Assembly (NCBI GenBank): GCA_039814715.1
Contig: JBCCAR010000017.1
Span: 12,526 to 76,525 of the forward strand
Source of the DNA: CAKZYD01 sp039814715
GTDB taxonomy: Bacteria > Pseudomonadota > Alphaproteobacteria > Sphingomonadales > CAKZYD01
DNA: 64,000 bases
Reading direction: 5' to 3'
The notes under the pieces were generated by a model that saw only the letters and a program-made list of their open reading frames with translations, did no database searches and had not been told where the DNA came from. Position 1 is the first letter of the stretch. Each line of letters begins with the position of its first letter. Positions 52,466 through 61,170 of this stretch are shown here, piece after piece. The position numbers were made by a program, and so were the translations under genes.

Positions 52466-53209
52466 TTAAATCAAAGCCCCGCCATTGCAGAGAATATGCT
52501 GCCCTGTAATCCAGCGGCTATCGTCACTGGCTAAAAACGCGCAGGCATCTGCCACATCTTGCGGTGTGCCAAGCCGCTTAAAGGGTGATGAGTTGATTGC
52601 AAAGTCCCGGTGTTCTTTAGGCGCGGTCTCAAACATACCAGGCTCCACCGGGCCAGGCATGAGGTCATTGACTGTGATACCGCGCTCGCCGAGTTCCTTG
52701 GCGGCGACATCTGTTAAACCGCGGACCGCATGTTTAGAGGCCGCGTAAATCCCAAGGCCAGCATTGTTGAACTCCGTAACGGAGGAGGCGATATTCACAA
52801 TGCGTCCATTGTCGGCCATATGATATGCGGCATGCTTCATGGCAAACAGTACCGCCTTAACGTTGATCGAAAAGACTTTATCAAACTGTTTTTCCACCAC
52901 GTCTTTAATCGGTGCCGCCGTGGCGACGCCAGCGTTGTTGATTAAGATATCATAACTATCAAGCTTTGCGCTCGCATCGCCTAAAAAGGCTGTTAAGGCC
53001 TCTACGCTGCGCACATCGCCTTGCATTGCGCTAGCCTTTCCGCCAGCCGCTTTAATTCGCTCAACGGCGGCCTCTGCCGCATCTGCGCTTGATCCGTAAT
53101 GGACAATGACGTCCGCGCCTTCTGCGGCTAGCTTTTCAGCAATCGCAGCGCCGATGCCGCCCGACCCCCCCGTTACTATTGCGCCTTTGCCGATCAAGCG
53201 TTTCGTCAT
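52466..53209 (-). CDS. SDR-family oxidoreductase
   Basis: 247 residues, classical short-chain dehydrogenase: TGGSGGIG at 13-20, NNAG near 92, catalytic Ser (IASSV), Tyr and Lys in YAASK, and the PGPVEPG segment. HYGSSADAAE after strand 2 suggests NADP preference. The nearest well-known relatives are 3-oxoacyl-ACP reductase-like enzymes; the substrate cannot be told. 12 bp upstream of the exported RidA gene. Confidence 0.9.
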   Translation of the reverse strand: MTKRLIGKGAIVTGGSGGIGAAIAEKLAAEGADVIVHYGSSADAAEAAVERIKAAGGKASAMQGDVRSVEALTAFLGDASAKLDSYDILINNAGVATAAPIKDVVEKQFDKVFSINVKAVLFAMKHAAYHMADNGRIVNIASSVTEFNNAGLGIYAASKHAVRGLTDVAAKELGERGITVNDLMPGPVEPGMFETAPKEHRDFAINSSPFKRLGTPQDVADACAFLASDDSRWITGQHILCNGGALI

Positions 53210-53297
53210 GTCAGTGTCTTTCTGTTTTCACCGCGTTGGTGAATTGGTTTAGCTGCCCATGGCCGGGCGCGATATGCGCATATTGCAAAAAAAGGGG

Positions 53298-53696
53298 CTA
53301 GCGGTCTGTACTGTCATTTTGGCCGATTTCTACGAGGGTCACTTTATCAGCGTAGAACGCTGCATACCCCCCGATTGCCTTCGCAAAAGGCAGCGGCTCA
53401 TCATAGACCCAGGCCACAGGCTGTGTTTCACCGGACAGAGAAAAATAGTGCGCATTGCCTTTAAGCGGACAGTGCGTGGATTTATCGCCCATGGATTGAA
53501 GCGCATCTGTCGTATCTTCGAGCGGCAGATAGACGACTGGATCATAGATGTCCTTACCCACTTCAATAAGTCGTATCGCGCGATCGCTGCGCCCAAGGAT
53601 GGAACCACCTGCGCGCACTTCTACCGTGGCTTTGATCGGCTTGAGGCGCATATAATGCGCGTTGTTGGCGGGATTATAGATCGTCGTATCCGTCAT
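53298..53696 (-). CDS. DUF427-domain protein
   Basis: 132 residues, a single DUF427 domain: VEVRAGGSILGRSDRAI, PVVYLPLED, STHCPLKGNAHYF and AFYADKVTLVE are characteristic. The conserved small cysteine/lysine/tyrosine set (CPxKGxAxY) is present. Function of the family is unknown. It starts 8 bp after the upstream RidA gene and precedes the SDR by 88 bp. Confidence 0.9.
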   Translation of the reverse strand: MTDTTIYNPANNAHYMRLKPIKATVEVRAGGSILGRSDRAIRLIEVGKDIYDPVVYLPLEDTTDALQSMGDKSTHCPLKGNAHYFSLSGETQPVAWVYDEPLPFAKAIGGYAAFYADKVTLVEIGQNDSTDR

Positions 53697-53704
53697 GATT
53701 GCCC

Positions 53705-54112
53705 CTAATCATCTAACGCCGCGACGGCTTCGACCTCGATTAACAAATCGGGCAGGGCGAGGGCTTGGACGCCAAGTAGGGTCTGCGCGCTCGGTTCCGC
53801 ATCGCCAAAGAAATCAGCAATTGCGCCGCTCACAATGTCAAGCTTGCTGACATCATAGTTCGTGACATATGTCCGCAGCGAGACGACATTTTCAGGCCCC
53901 GCGCCCTGGTCGGCCAAGACAGCTCTTAAGTTGTCAAACGCTTGCGCCGCCTGCGCGGCAAGATCATTCGCGCCTACCGTTTGGGAGTCTTTGTTAAATG
54001 CGACCTGGCCAGAACAATGGAGATATGTTCCTCCTTGCGATCTTGTCGCGTGAACGAAGCCATATTGGCCTGCGTCATAAAGTGTTCTTGGATTAACCGA
54101 CCTGCGATGCAT
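53705..54112 (-). CDS. RidA-family protein lacking the catalytic arginine
   Basis: 135 residues from the ATG at 54112, with AAGGAG six bases upstream; an in-frame ATG at 54166 lacks this. RidA-like fold (LHCSGQVAFNKD, NLRAVLADQGAGPENVVSLRTYVTN, LIEVEAVA). At the place of the conserved Arg (family AR-S/T) it reads PSAQTLLG, so imine hydrolysis of the RidA type is doubtful; such Arg-less members form other Rid subgroups. First gene of the operon leading to DUF427, SDR and the exported RidA. Confidence 0.85.
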   Translation of the reverse strand: MHRRSVNPRTLYDAGQYGFVHATRSQGGTYLHCSGQVAFNKDSQTVGANDLAAQAAQAFDNLRAVLADQGAGPENVVSLRTYVTNYDVSKLDIVSGAIADFFGDAEPSAQTLLGVQALALPDLLIEVEAVAALDD

Positions 54113-54219
54113 GCCATTCTCCTTGCAATTGCGTGCTAGGATGATGGGGTTTGTCGGCGGCGTCAAATGTTCACACGAGAAGTTGTAGGACAGAGCAATC
54201 AGACCCTATAAAACGTCCT

Positions 54220-55014
54220 TTAACGCAACACTGCGCGCTCATAGAGGTGCCAAGTTGCGTGGCCTAGGATTGGGAATACGATCAAAAGCCCCAAGAAGCC
54301 CGTGGCCATACCAAATAGTGCCAAAAACGTGACAACGATGCCCCAGCTCAGCATGACGACTGGGCTCTCGAGCACTGTTTTGATGCTCACAATGATAGCG
54401 GACATGAAATCAATCTCCCGATCCAGGAGCAAGGGGATGGAAATCACGGTGATGGAATAGAGCGCCAGAGACATAAAAGCACCAACTGTGGTTCCAACAG
54501 CTAAAAATGCATAGCCATTGGTCGATGCAAACAAGAAATCTGTGAAACTCTGTACGGTCGAAAATGGATTAAGGCCAGCGAACAACGCGACAAGCGTGCG
54601 GACCTGATACATCCAAATCCAAAACACGAACATGACGATGAAAGCCATGGTCGGCAGTTGTCGCTTACGCTCATTAACGGCTGCTGACAGCACGCCGCCC
54701 CACGATAGGGTTTCATTGCCGCGCAGTCTCCGGCTGACCTCATAAAGACCGACGGCGGCGAAGGGTCCTATAATAGGAAAGCCAAACGCCATTGGCATTA
54801 TCCACCAGGGCTGTTTGTAGCTTGCTAGCATATACAGCAAAAAGAACCCGCCAATTGCAAAGAAGCCGCCAAAGAACAAGCCATAGAGCGGCGCGCGCAT
54901 GAAGTCCTTCACGCCTGCTTTCAAGGCGCCAAGGATGTCTTCCTTGGTCATGTGCCTGATGGAAGGAAGCGGCGCTGGTAATACGTCGATATCGTCTTGG
55001 CTTTTGTCCGTCAT
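54220..55014 (-). CDS. DUF2189-family membrane protein
   Basis: 264 residues with about six membrane helices from residue 45 on, preceded by a cytoplasmic N terminus (DKSQDDIDVLPAPLPSIRHMT). The pattern P-I-R-x-M-T-x-x-D then LKAGVKDFMRAPLYGLFFGGFFA matches DUF2189, a group of unknown function often mislabelled as cytochrome oxidase subunit. Alone on the minus strand; upstream of it the divergent dodecin gene shares a 165-bp gap. Confidence 0.85.
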   Translation of the reverse strand: MTDKSQDDIDVLPAPLPSIRHMTKEDILGALKAGVKDFMRAPLYGLFFGGFFAIGGFFLLYMLASYKQPWWIMPMAFGFPIIGPFAAVGLYEVSRRLRGNETLSWGGVLSAAVNERKRQLPTMAFIVMFVFWIWMYQVRTLVALFAGLNPFSTVQSFTDFLFASTNGYAFLAVGTTVGAFMSLALYSITVISIPLLLDREIDFMSAIIVSIKTVLESPVVMLSWGIVVTFLALFGMATGFLGLLIVFPILGHATWHLYERAVLR

Positions 55015-55179
55015 TTGGGCTCGCCTTGGCTCGTTAAACGTCCGCGAAGCCTGCTTTCAGGCTACGCTGAAAAAACGATTCAATTAGTGCGACAGTTTGA
55101 CTCGCTAGCTCTTGCGGGTCAAACTCATTCTACTGTAGCCGAGTGAGTGGCTACAGGTTTACCCGCAGAGGAGAACTTT

Positions 55180-55383
55180 ATGTCGGTAGCACGCGTAACA
55201 GAAATTATCGCTTCATCCAAAAAAGGCTTAGAAGATGCCGTGGAGAAAGGCGTGAAGCGCGCGAACAAAACACTGAAAAATGTTCAGGGCGCCTGGGTTC
55301 AAGATATTAAGGTGACTTGCAACAAAGGCGGCATTTCAGAGTGGCGCGTTGTGCTTAAGGTCACCTTCGTTCTTGATGACTAA
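55180..55383 (+). CDS. dodecin
   Basis: 67 residues from the ATG at 55180 (AGAGGAGA upstream). Text SVARVTEIIASSKKGLEDAVEKG, then VQGAWVQDIKV and EWRVVLKVTFVLDD is the dodecin fold. Dodecins form hollow 12-mers that bind flavin dimers or CoA and buffer them. It is monocistronic: a strong terminator follows. Confidence 0.94.
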   Translation: MSVARVTEIIASSKKGLEDAVEKGVKRANKTLKNVQGAWVQDIKVTCNKGGISEWRVVLKVTFVLDD

Positions 55384-55406
55384 CGCGTAAAGCAGAATAC
55401 AATCGC

Positions 55407-55446
55407 AGCCGCTGGGGAGCACCAACATGCTCCCGGCGGCTTTTTT
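55407..55446 (+). terminator. rho-independent terminator after dodecin
   Basis: Arms 55407-55421 and 55428-55441 (AGCCGCTGGGGAGCA with TGCTCCCGGCGGCT, one bulged G and one G-U pair) with a six-base loop and TTTTTT at 55441-55446. Confidence 0.9.
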
Positions 55447-55476
55447 AAATGTGCAACCTCGGAAGAAAGCACCCTC

Positions 55477-55914
55477 ATGCCCCAACCAACGTTCGCCAAT
55501 CTTGATCCAAGCATTGACCCAACGGCAGACCAAGTGCGGGCCATGCGCGATGCGAATCAAAGCGCGCCGGTGGTGATGCTTAACCTACTCAAGTTTCGTA
55601 AAGTCGCTCTCTATCCTGACGACGTCGATATGCAGCCATGCACCGGCGTAGACGCCTATAAACGCTATCAACATGCATTTGTCGTAGCTGTTGGTGATGT
55701 CAGCCAAGCCCAAGTCTTATATGATGGGCCATGCGAGCAGGTGTTCATCGGTATGGCGGGCAGCAAAGAGACGGATTGGGACAAAGTGTTGATGGTTCGA
55801 TATCCGCAGCGTCGGCACTTTTTGGCTATGATGGCGAACGCGGACTATCGACACGCGCTGGTTCACCGCTATGCAGGTTTGGAGCGCACCGTGTTGATCC
55901 AGTGTAAGGGCTGA
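55477..55914 (+). CDS. DUF1330-like protein
   Basis: 145 residues. Central text APVVMLNLLKFR, YKRYQHAFVVAV and WDKVLMVRYPQRRHFLAMM resembles DUF1330/dimeric alpha-beta barrel proteins, in which NLLKF and a YP-S/Q-x-x-x-F motif mark the ferredoxin-like fold. No signal peptide. First of a plus-strand run; only 3 bp before the nitrilase homologue. Function of the family is unknown. Confidence 0.75.
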   Translation: MPQPTFANLDPSIDPTADQVRAMRDANQSAPVVMLNLLKFRKVALYPDDVDMQPCTGVDAYKRYQHAFVVAVGDVSQAQVLYDGPCEQVFIGMAGSKETDWDKVLMVRYPQRRHFLAMMANADYRHALVHRYAGLERTVLIQCKG

Positions 55915-55917
55915 AAG

Positions 55918-57048
55918 ATGCATGTTTCTCGCCGTACGTTGCTGGCTGGCAGCGCCGCTATGGCCGCTATTCCTGCACAAGTTGTGGCTGCGAAAACTCC
56001 CGATCGCTACACTGCCCTTGCACTGCAAACGCTCTGCGATGCGGTCAACCAGGATCGAGACAAAGCACAGGCGCGTTTGCGCATGAGCCGGGCTATCAAG
56101 CGAATAGACAAACAGATCGCCGTCGCGTCAGCCTTTTTTAAGGGCTACTCGGGCTATGATTTAAAGCTTGTTGTCCTACCGGAATATGTCCTGACAGGGT
56201 TCCCGCTTGGCGAAAGCCGCGCTGAATGGCGCGAGAAATCAGCGATCGCAAAAGATGGCGCTACAATAGAGAAGCTGGGAGCTATGGCGCAGCGCCGCGG
56301 GGTTTACCTCTGCAGCAATCATTACGAGAAAGACCCGGCGTTCCCTGATCTTTACTTCCAGGCCAATGTTATCTTTAGCCCAAGCGGCGACATTTTATTG
56401 CGCTATCGCCGTATGATCTCTTTATACGCGCCCACGCCTTATGACGTTTGGGATCAATACATAGATGCCTACGGGCTAGACTCCATATTCCCCGTTGCGA
56501 AGACAGATATCGGCGTGCTTGGCACTATTGCGTCTGAAGAAATTCTCTACCCAGAGATTGCCCGCATGCACGCCCTAAAAGGCGCGGAGCTGCTGCTGCA
56601 TCCCACTGCTGAAGTCGCTTCTCCGCAGCTGACGCTGAAAGATATCGCCAAGCGTGCACGCGCCATTGAGAACATGGCTTATGTAATCAGCGCTAATACA
56701 GGCGGGATGACCGGTACGCCGGTGCCGGAAGCATCGACGGACGCGATGTCGAAAATTGTCGACTGGCACGGCCATGTGCTGAGTGAAGCTGGCTACGGCG
56801 AGAGCATGAATGCTGTGGCGACAATTGATTTAGACGGTTTGCGCCGCGCGCGGACAAATACGGGTATGGCCAATATGTTATCGCGTCTGCCTATGGATGC
56901 TTTTGGACCTGGCTATAGCGCTGCAGAGCATTATGGACCAAACCGTCTCAAGGATGGAAAGATGCAAGGGCGTAAAGAAGCGCTCGGGGCGCAGCGGGCC
57001 GTGATCGATGCGCTTAAGGACAAGGGTGTCTTACAAGACACCAACTAA
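55918..57048 (+). CDS. exported nitrilase-superfamily protein lacking the catalytic cysteine
   Basis: 376 residues. Tat-type signal (SRRTLLAGSAAMAA, cleavage near AVVAA/K26). The C-N hydrolase fold is recognisable: VVLPEYVLTGFP (Glu89), SPSGDILLRYRRM, GAELLLHPTAEV and AIENMAYVISAN. However, the usual K of YRK is Arg165 and the nucleophile position in the I-C-x-D-x-x-x-P-E motif reads I-A-S-E-E-I-L-Y-P-E, placing Ser206 where Cys is expected. Hydrolase activity by the standard Glu-Lys-Cys triad is therefore not expected. It follows the DUF1330-like gene by 3 bp. Confidence 0.8.
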   Translation: MHVSRRTLLAGSAAMAAIPAQVVAAKTPDRYTALALQTLCDAVNQDRDKAQARLRMSRAIKRIDKQIAVASAFFKGYSGYDLKLVVLPEYVLTGFPLGESRAEWREKSAIAKDGATIEKLGAMAQRRGVYLCSNHYEKDPAFPDLYFQANVIFSPSGDILLRYRRMISLYAPTPYDVWDQYIDAYGLDSIFPVAKTDIGVLGTIASEEILYPEIARMHALKGAELLLHPTAEVASPQLTLKDIAKRARAIENMAYVISANTGGMTGTPVPEASTDAMSKIVDWHGHVLSEAGYGESMNAVATIDLDGLRRARTNTGMANMLSRLPMDAFGPGYSAAEHYGPNRLKDGKMQGRKEALGAQRAVIDALKDKGVLQDTN

Positions 57049-57149
57049 TCTCTATGGCGTAGTCGGCAGGCGGGGAGATTGTGATCTGCCCTCGAGAGGT
57101 TGGCCGCTATCGCTAATGTGCTGCGGTGATTGAACGCAGGGCGGGTTCC

Positions 57150-58556
57150 ATGAGCCAAGACCATCTAAAGCATACACCTCAAGCGGCCTTAGGCACGCGG
57201 ATTCGCGCGCTGCATGAGACCGACGCACTCATTGATTTTGTGATGCAGGCGCAGTTTGACACATTACCGAAAGACGCCGTCAAGCAAGCCACACTCTTTG
57301 CCGTGGATACACTTGCCTGCTGTGTTGCGGGGCGCGGCTATCAAGGGGCCGATGCAGCTTTGAAAGCAGTTCAGCGCTGGGGCCGGGGCGATGCTGCGCG
57401 GGTGATTGCGCGTCCGGGCGTTACCCTGCCGCCTGCATCAGCTGCATTTGTGAATGGCTATCAAGCGCACGCGCTGGAATGGGACGGCCTGCATGAACAC
57501 TCTGTCGTTATCGCGCTTGGCGCCCCAACGGGCGCGTTGCTGGCTGAGGCGGATGAAAGCGGTATGACCGGCGAAGCGTTCTTGTTGGGGCTATGTGTGG
57601 GCGTGGAAACGGCTGTGCTGATGGGTGCGGGCTCGAAATCGGCGCCGAAATTTTTCCGACCTGCCATAGCGGGACAAATGGGGGCTGCCATGGCGCTTGC
57701 CAAATTGCGTGGGTATGACGCCGACCAAACGCGCCAAACACTTGGCCTGGCTTATTCGCTGTTATCGGGCACCATGCAGGCGCATTGGGAAGGGTCGATG
57801 GCGCTGGCCATGCAAGTGGGGCAGGCAGCGCGCGCTGCGCATCAAGCCGCAGATTTGGCGGCCTCCGGCATGGCAGGGCCAATAGACGTTATCGGCGGCC
57901 AATTCGGTTATTTCACGCTATTTGAAGAACGCGGCGATGTTGAGGCCGCATTGTCATCGCTCAGTGCGCCATGGAAAATGACGCAAATGGCGCACAAGCC
58001 GTTTCCAGCAGGCCGTGCGACGCAAGCGGTGCTCACGATGCTGTATGATCTTCAAGCAGCACATGAATTCGCTGCGGAGGATGTTGCTGCTCTTGATGTC
58101 TATGCGCCGCCGCTCATCTTGACTTTAGTCGGCAGGCCGCTGACAGATATCATGTCTCCTGCTTATGCCAGGCTCTGTCTTGAATTCGTGGCGCCATTGA
58201 TGCTGCAAACGGGCGAGGTCAATCCGCTTGCTTTCACCACGGAGATGTTTGGCGATGAGGCGATCAGGGCACTTGCACAGAAGGTGACCTTGCACTTGGA
58301 TGACAACACCGACCCCAATGCCCTCGGGCCGCAGCGCTGCACATTAAAACTAAAAGATGGACGCGTTTTAGAGACAGCCTGCAAGCATTCGCTGGGCGCG
58401 CCTGATAACGCTTTAAGCGAACACCAGCGGCGCGATAAAGTGGCACGTTGCTTTGCCGCTGGTGACTGGGAGGGTAATATCGATGCGTTTATTGCTGCTG
58501 CAATGACAATGGACACGATGAGCGATATCCGTCCTTTGATTGATATGCTGAGCTAG
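57150..58556 (+). CDS. MmgE/PrpD-family protein
   Basis: 468 residues from the ATG at 57150; a GTG eight codons upstream is the alternative. Family text: FAVDTLACCVAGRGYQGADA, NGYQAHALEWDGLHEHSVV, and AHKPFPAGRATQAVL. Members include 2-methylcitrate dehydratase (PrpD), cis-aconitate decarboxylase and iminodisuccinate epimerase, so the substrate is uncertain. No prpB/prpC is nearby. About 100 bp after the nitrilase homologue, on the same strand. Confidence 0.87.
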   Translation: MSQDHLKHTPQAALGTRIRALHETDALIDFVMQAQFDTLPKDAVKQATLFAVDTLACCVAGRGYQGADAALKAVQRWGRGDAARVIARPGVTLPPASAAFVNGYQAHALEWDGLHEHSVVIALGAPTGALLAEADESGMTGEAFLLGLCVGVETAVLMGAGSKSAPKFFRPAIAGQMGAAMALAKLRGYDADQTRQTLGLAYSLLSGTMQAHWEGSMALAMQVGQAARAAHQAADLAASGMAGPIDVIGGQFGYFTLFEERGDVEAALSSLSAPWKMTQMAHKPFPAGRATQAVLTMLYDLQAAHEFAAEDVAALDVYAPPLILTLVGRPLTDIMSPAYARLCLEFVAPLMLQTGEVNPLAFTTEMFGDEAIRALAQKVTLHLDDNTDPNALGPQRCTLKLKDGRVLETACKHSLGAPDNALSEHQRRDKVARCFAAGDWEGNIDAFIAAAMTMDTMSDIRPLIDMLS

Positions 58557-58640
58557 CCGCTTTGCGGACACACCGATCGCTGCGCTTGTATGCTCTAGCC
58601 ACGTGGTTATGCCAGCGTACAGTCACTTAAGGAGGGAACC

Positions 58641-59048
58641 ATGGCGTTATCACGAGATGAACTGCTCGATATTGCAATTCAGCGTTACTTTATTGGTTGC
58701 AACAATCATGACCTTAAGCAGGTTTTAGGCACTTTTTCTGAAGACTGCGTGATGTGGTTTCCTGCAACCAAATTCCGCTACGATGGCAAGGCGCCGCTGC
58801 GCACGCATTTCAAAGACTTTCTGGGTACTTTTCCCAAGGTGAATTTCCACAATTTCATCAATACCGTCGATCCTGAAACGCAGAGCATTGTGAGCCGGTT
58901 TAAGGTGCAGCTGATTGATGATGAAGGGGAGGAGACGATGATGCGTAACTGTAATTTCTTCTACGTGAACGACGACGGTCTGTTTAAGGAGATTGTGATC
59001 TATAACACCTCACCAATCCAAAAAGGCTTTGAGGCGGGCAGTGATTAG
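58641..59048 (+). CDS. NTF2-like (SnoaL-type) protein
   Basis: 135 residues of the cone-shaped NTF2/SnoaL fold: an N-terminal helix pair (IAIQRYFIGCNNHDLKQVLGTFSEDCVMWFP), then curved beta-sheet strands (FHNFINTVDPETQSIVSRFKVQLID). It could be an isomerase, a lyase or a ligand-binding protein. AAGGAGG at 58629-58635 is the strongest ribosome binding site in the window, suggesting high expression. Its end overlaps the start of the lipoprotein gene. Confidence 0.8.
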   Translation: MALSRDELLDIAIQRYFIGCNNHDLKQVLGTFSEDCVMWFPATKFRYDGKAPLRTHFKDFLGTFPKVNFHNFINTVDPETQSIVSRFKVQLIDDEGEETMMRNCNFFYVNDDGLFKEIVIYNTSPIQKGFEAGSD

Positions 59049-59682
59049 GCTTTTGTCACTGCTTCTTGCAGCAGCGCTTGCGTCCTGCGAGGCGCCGCAG
59101 CCTGATGATCTGGATCCAGTATCACTGCTGGTCGGCGCATATGACAATGCCGCGCAGTATGAGGCGGCAGACGAGAGCTTAAAAATTCAGCCGAAGATTG
59201 GTGACACGCGCGCCTGGTTTGACCAGCAATACGCCGAGTTCAAAGTGGTGGATGTGCCGAGCGTTCCCGGCACTGTTGTTGCCCTGGAGTGGCGGAAAGG
59301 CGGGCCCGGTGGCGAGATGAGCCGTCAAAGATTTTGGGCTTTTCAGCTCGATGGGCCCGCAGCTTTGATGTATTTCTATGGCTTTAAGTCTGACGTGGAT
59401 ATGGCTAATGAGGCCGCCCTGAGCGCTTTAACGCGAGATGACCTCATCGCGTATGGTGATGCCTGCGCTCTGCCTGTCGTATCCATTTCGGGCGGCTACC
59501 AATTGTCCATTCCCGAGACGTGCCGGATCGTCACTCAATCCGGCCTCGATATGATTTTATCGTCGACTATCACCATCCGAGAAGACACGCTCACTTACGA
59601 AGAAAGTGGGCGCCTACCAGACGGGACACAGATTTTCGAAGTACCTGGTAAGATGGCCTATGTTTTTGAAAAGCGGCGTTAA
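59041..59682 (+). CDS. predicted lipoprotein of unknown function
   Basis: 213 residues from the GTG at 59041, preceded by GAGGCGGGC; a TTG at 59029 is also possible. Signal MIRLLSLLLAAALASC with lipobox ALASC (Cys16). The mature domain has beta-rich text (FKVVDVPSVPGTVVALEWRK, GGYQLSIPETCRIV, TLTYEESGRLPDG). No family recognised. Overlaps the NTF2-like gene by 8 bp and converges on the Rieske oxygenase gene with 5 bp between stops. Confidence 0.7.
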   Translation: MIRLLSLLLAAALASCEAPQPDDLDPVSLLVGAYDNAAQYEAADESLKIQPKIGDTRAWFDQQYAEFKVVDVPSVPGTVVALEWRKGGPGGEMSRQRFWAFQLDGPAALMYFYGFKSDVDMANEAALSALTRDDLIAYGDACALPVVSISGGYQLSIPETCRIVTQSGLDMILSSTITIREDTLTYEESGRLPDGTQIFEVPGKMAYVFEKRR

Positions 59683-59687
59683 ATCCG

Positions 59688-61076
59688 TTAGTCTCTCGCC
59701 AGATATTTATCCATTGTTTGGTGGAATTGACGAATGCGGCTCTCTTGATAATTCGCGAGCTCGACCTTCCCGTTAGCGGACGATTCTAAACCTTCTTGAA
59801 CATACGGCAGGTTCATCATGTCTTGATCAAAGACATGGCCTAGCTGGCCCCATTCTTGGACCGTGTCCCAAGGCTCGTCTTCGCTCAAAAAGCGCATTTC
59901 AGCGCTTTCCGGCATCGGGCCATCTTTAGGTTTGCGGCCAAGCAGACGCACTTCCATCAAGGTGGAGCCTTGATCAGGCCATGGGCGCCAGCGGTACACC
60001 ACATTTGGCGCAAAGCCGCCCCAAGGAGAGAAGTTGGGGAAGACGTTGTAGGTAAACGCGTCCACCATTTCACTGTCTGACAGATCAGCGCCGTCATAGC
60101 CGAGCGCTTCCACAAACTGCTGGCGGTTGAGCTCTGCAATGTAAGTCCGCGCGGTATGGCCTTCTGGAATGCTCATCCCTTCATTGGATTGTGCCGTGCG
60201 GCCAGAGCCGCGGGCAAAGCTATCAACGATATACTGTTCGTCATGGCCGTCTTCATACAGGTGCGGCGACAGCACGCCAAATGGCGTTAGGGTCAGGTTG
60301 ACGTTGTCGCCCCAAGTGGAATAGCGAGAGTTCGCATCTGCCGTAAAGGGCAGAATCTGTGGGTGTGTGACCACAGAATGCCAGGCCTCCATAAACGCTT
60401 CTGACACAACTTTCCAATTGGCATGGATAACTTTGCCAACCCAGAGCGCTGTATAGCATTCCTCTAGCCGCCACCTTTTAAAGTGCTGATCCAGCGGATG
60501 GAGGTATTCTTCTATTGGCGGGGCCTTACCATCCTCATTGATGAACACGAAACCCTGCCACTCGGCAACGCTGGCCTCAGGAAGGCTCATGTCTTTTTCG
60601 GCGAGATGCGGGAAATCCCATTGGCATGGGACGCGCTTCAAACTGCCATCAGTTGCCCAGGTAAAGCCATGAAACGGGCATTCAAATTCTTGAGCCGGTC
60701 CACCTTCCGTGCGCAATTTGCGGCCCCGGTGTAAACACACATTGGCAAAGGCGCGCACAGACCCGTCTTCCTGCCGCGCAAGTAGCCAAGATTTGCCGAC
60801 ATTCTCATAAACTACGGTATCGCCGGGGTTCGGCAGCTCTTCTTGACGGCAAGCCATTTGCCAAATAGCGGGCCACATTTTCTGTTTTTCCTGCGCGAAG
60901 AAATTTGGGTCCGTGTAGCGCGCTGTATCAAGCGGCTCACTGCCAAGGAATTCCCAGCTGTCTTCTTTGATAAAATCTGGCACATCGCGCGTGTCATTGC
61001 GCAGCAAGTCATCAGTACTCACGCCTGGGCAGCGTGCCTCACCAAAACGCTTTGGATCAGGATCACGGTCGGCCAT
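59688..61076 (-). CDS. Rieske aromatic ring-hydroxylating oxygenase, alpha subunit
   Basis: 462 residues. Rieske [2Fe-2S] ligands: Cys114 and His116 in NVCLHRGRKL, Cys133 and His136 in FECPFHGFTW. The catalytic domain has the mononuclear iron site NWKVVSEAFMEAWH...VTHPQ with two His. The substrate may be an aromatic or other hydrophobic compound; no beta subunit, ferredoxin or reductase gene is in the window. Probably co-transcribed with the FabMG-like gene 94 bp upstream. Confidence 0.87.
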   Translation of the reverse strand: MADRDPDPKRFGEARCPGVSTDDLLRNDTRDVPDFIKEDSWEFLGSEPLDTARYTDPNFFAQEKQKMWPAIWQMACRQEELPNPGDTVVYENVGKSWLLARQEDGSVRAFANVCLHRGRKLRTEGGPAQEFECPFHGFTWATDGSLKRVPCQWDFPHLAEKDMSLPEASVAEWQGFVFINEDGKAPPIEEYLHPLDQHFKRWRLEECYTALWVGKVIHANWKVVSEAFMEAWHSVVTHPQILPFTADANSRYSTWGDNVNLTLTPFGVLSPHLYEDGHDEQYIVDSFARGSGRTAQSNEGMSIPEGHTARTYIAELNRQQFVEALGYDGADLSDSEMVDAFTYNVFPNFSPWGGFAPNVVYRWRPWPDQGSTLMEVRLLGRKPKDGPMPESAEMRFLSEDEPWDTVQEWGQLGHVFDQDMMNLPYVQEGLESSANGKVELANYQESRIRQFHQTMDKYLARD

Positions 61077-61170
61077 GGTTCACTCCAATTCATCCAATTT
61101 GAAGCAAGTGTATGCGATCGCGCGGTTTGAACCACTCCGTATTTTACACAGGGTGCACATTCGTCGCAGC

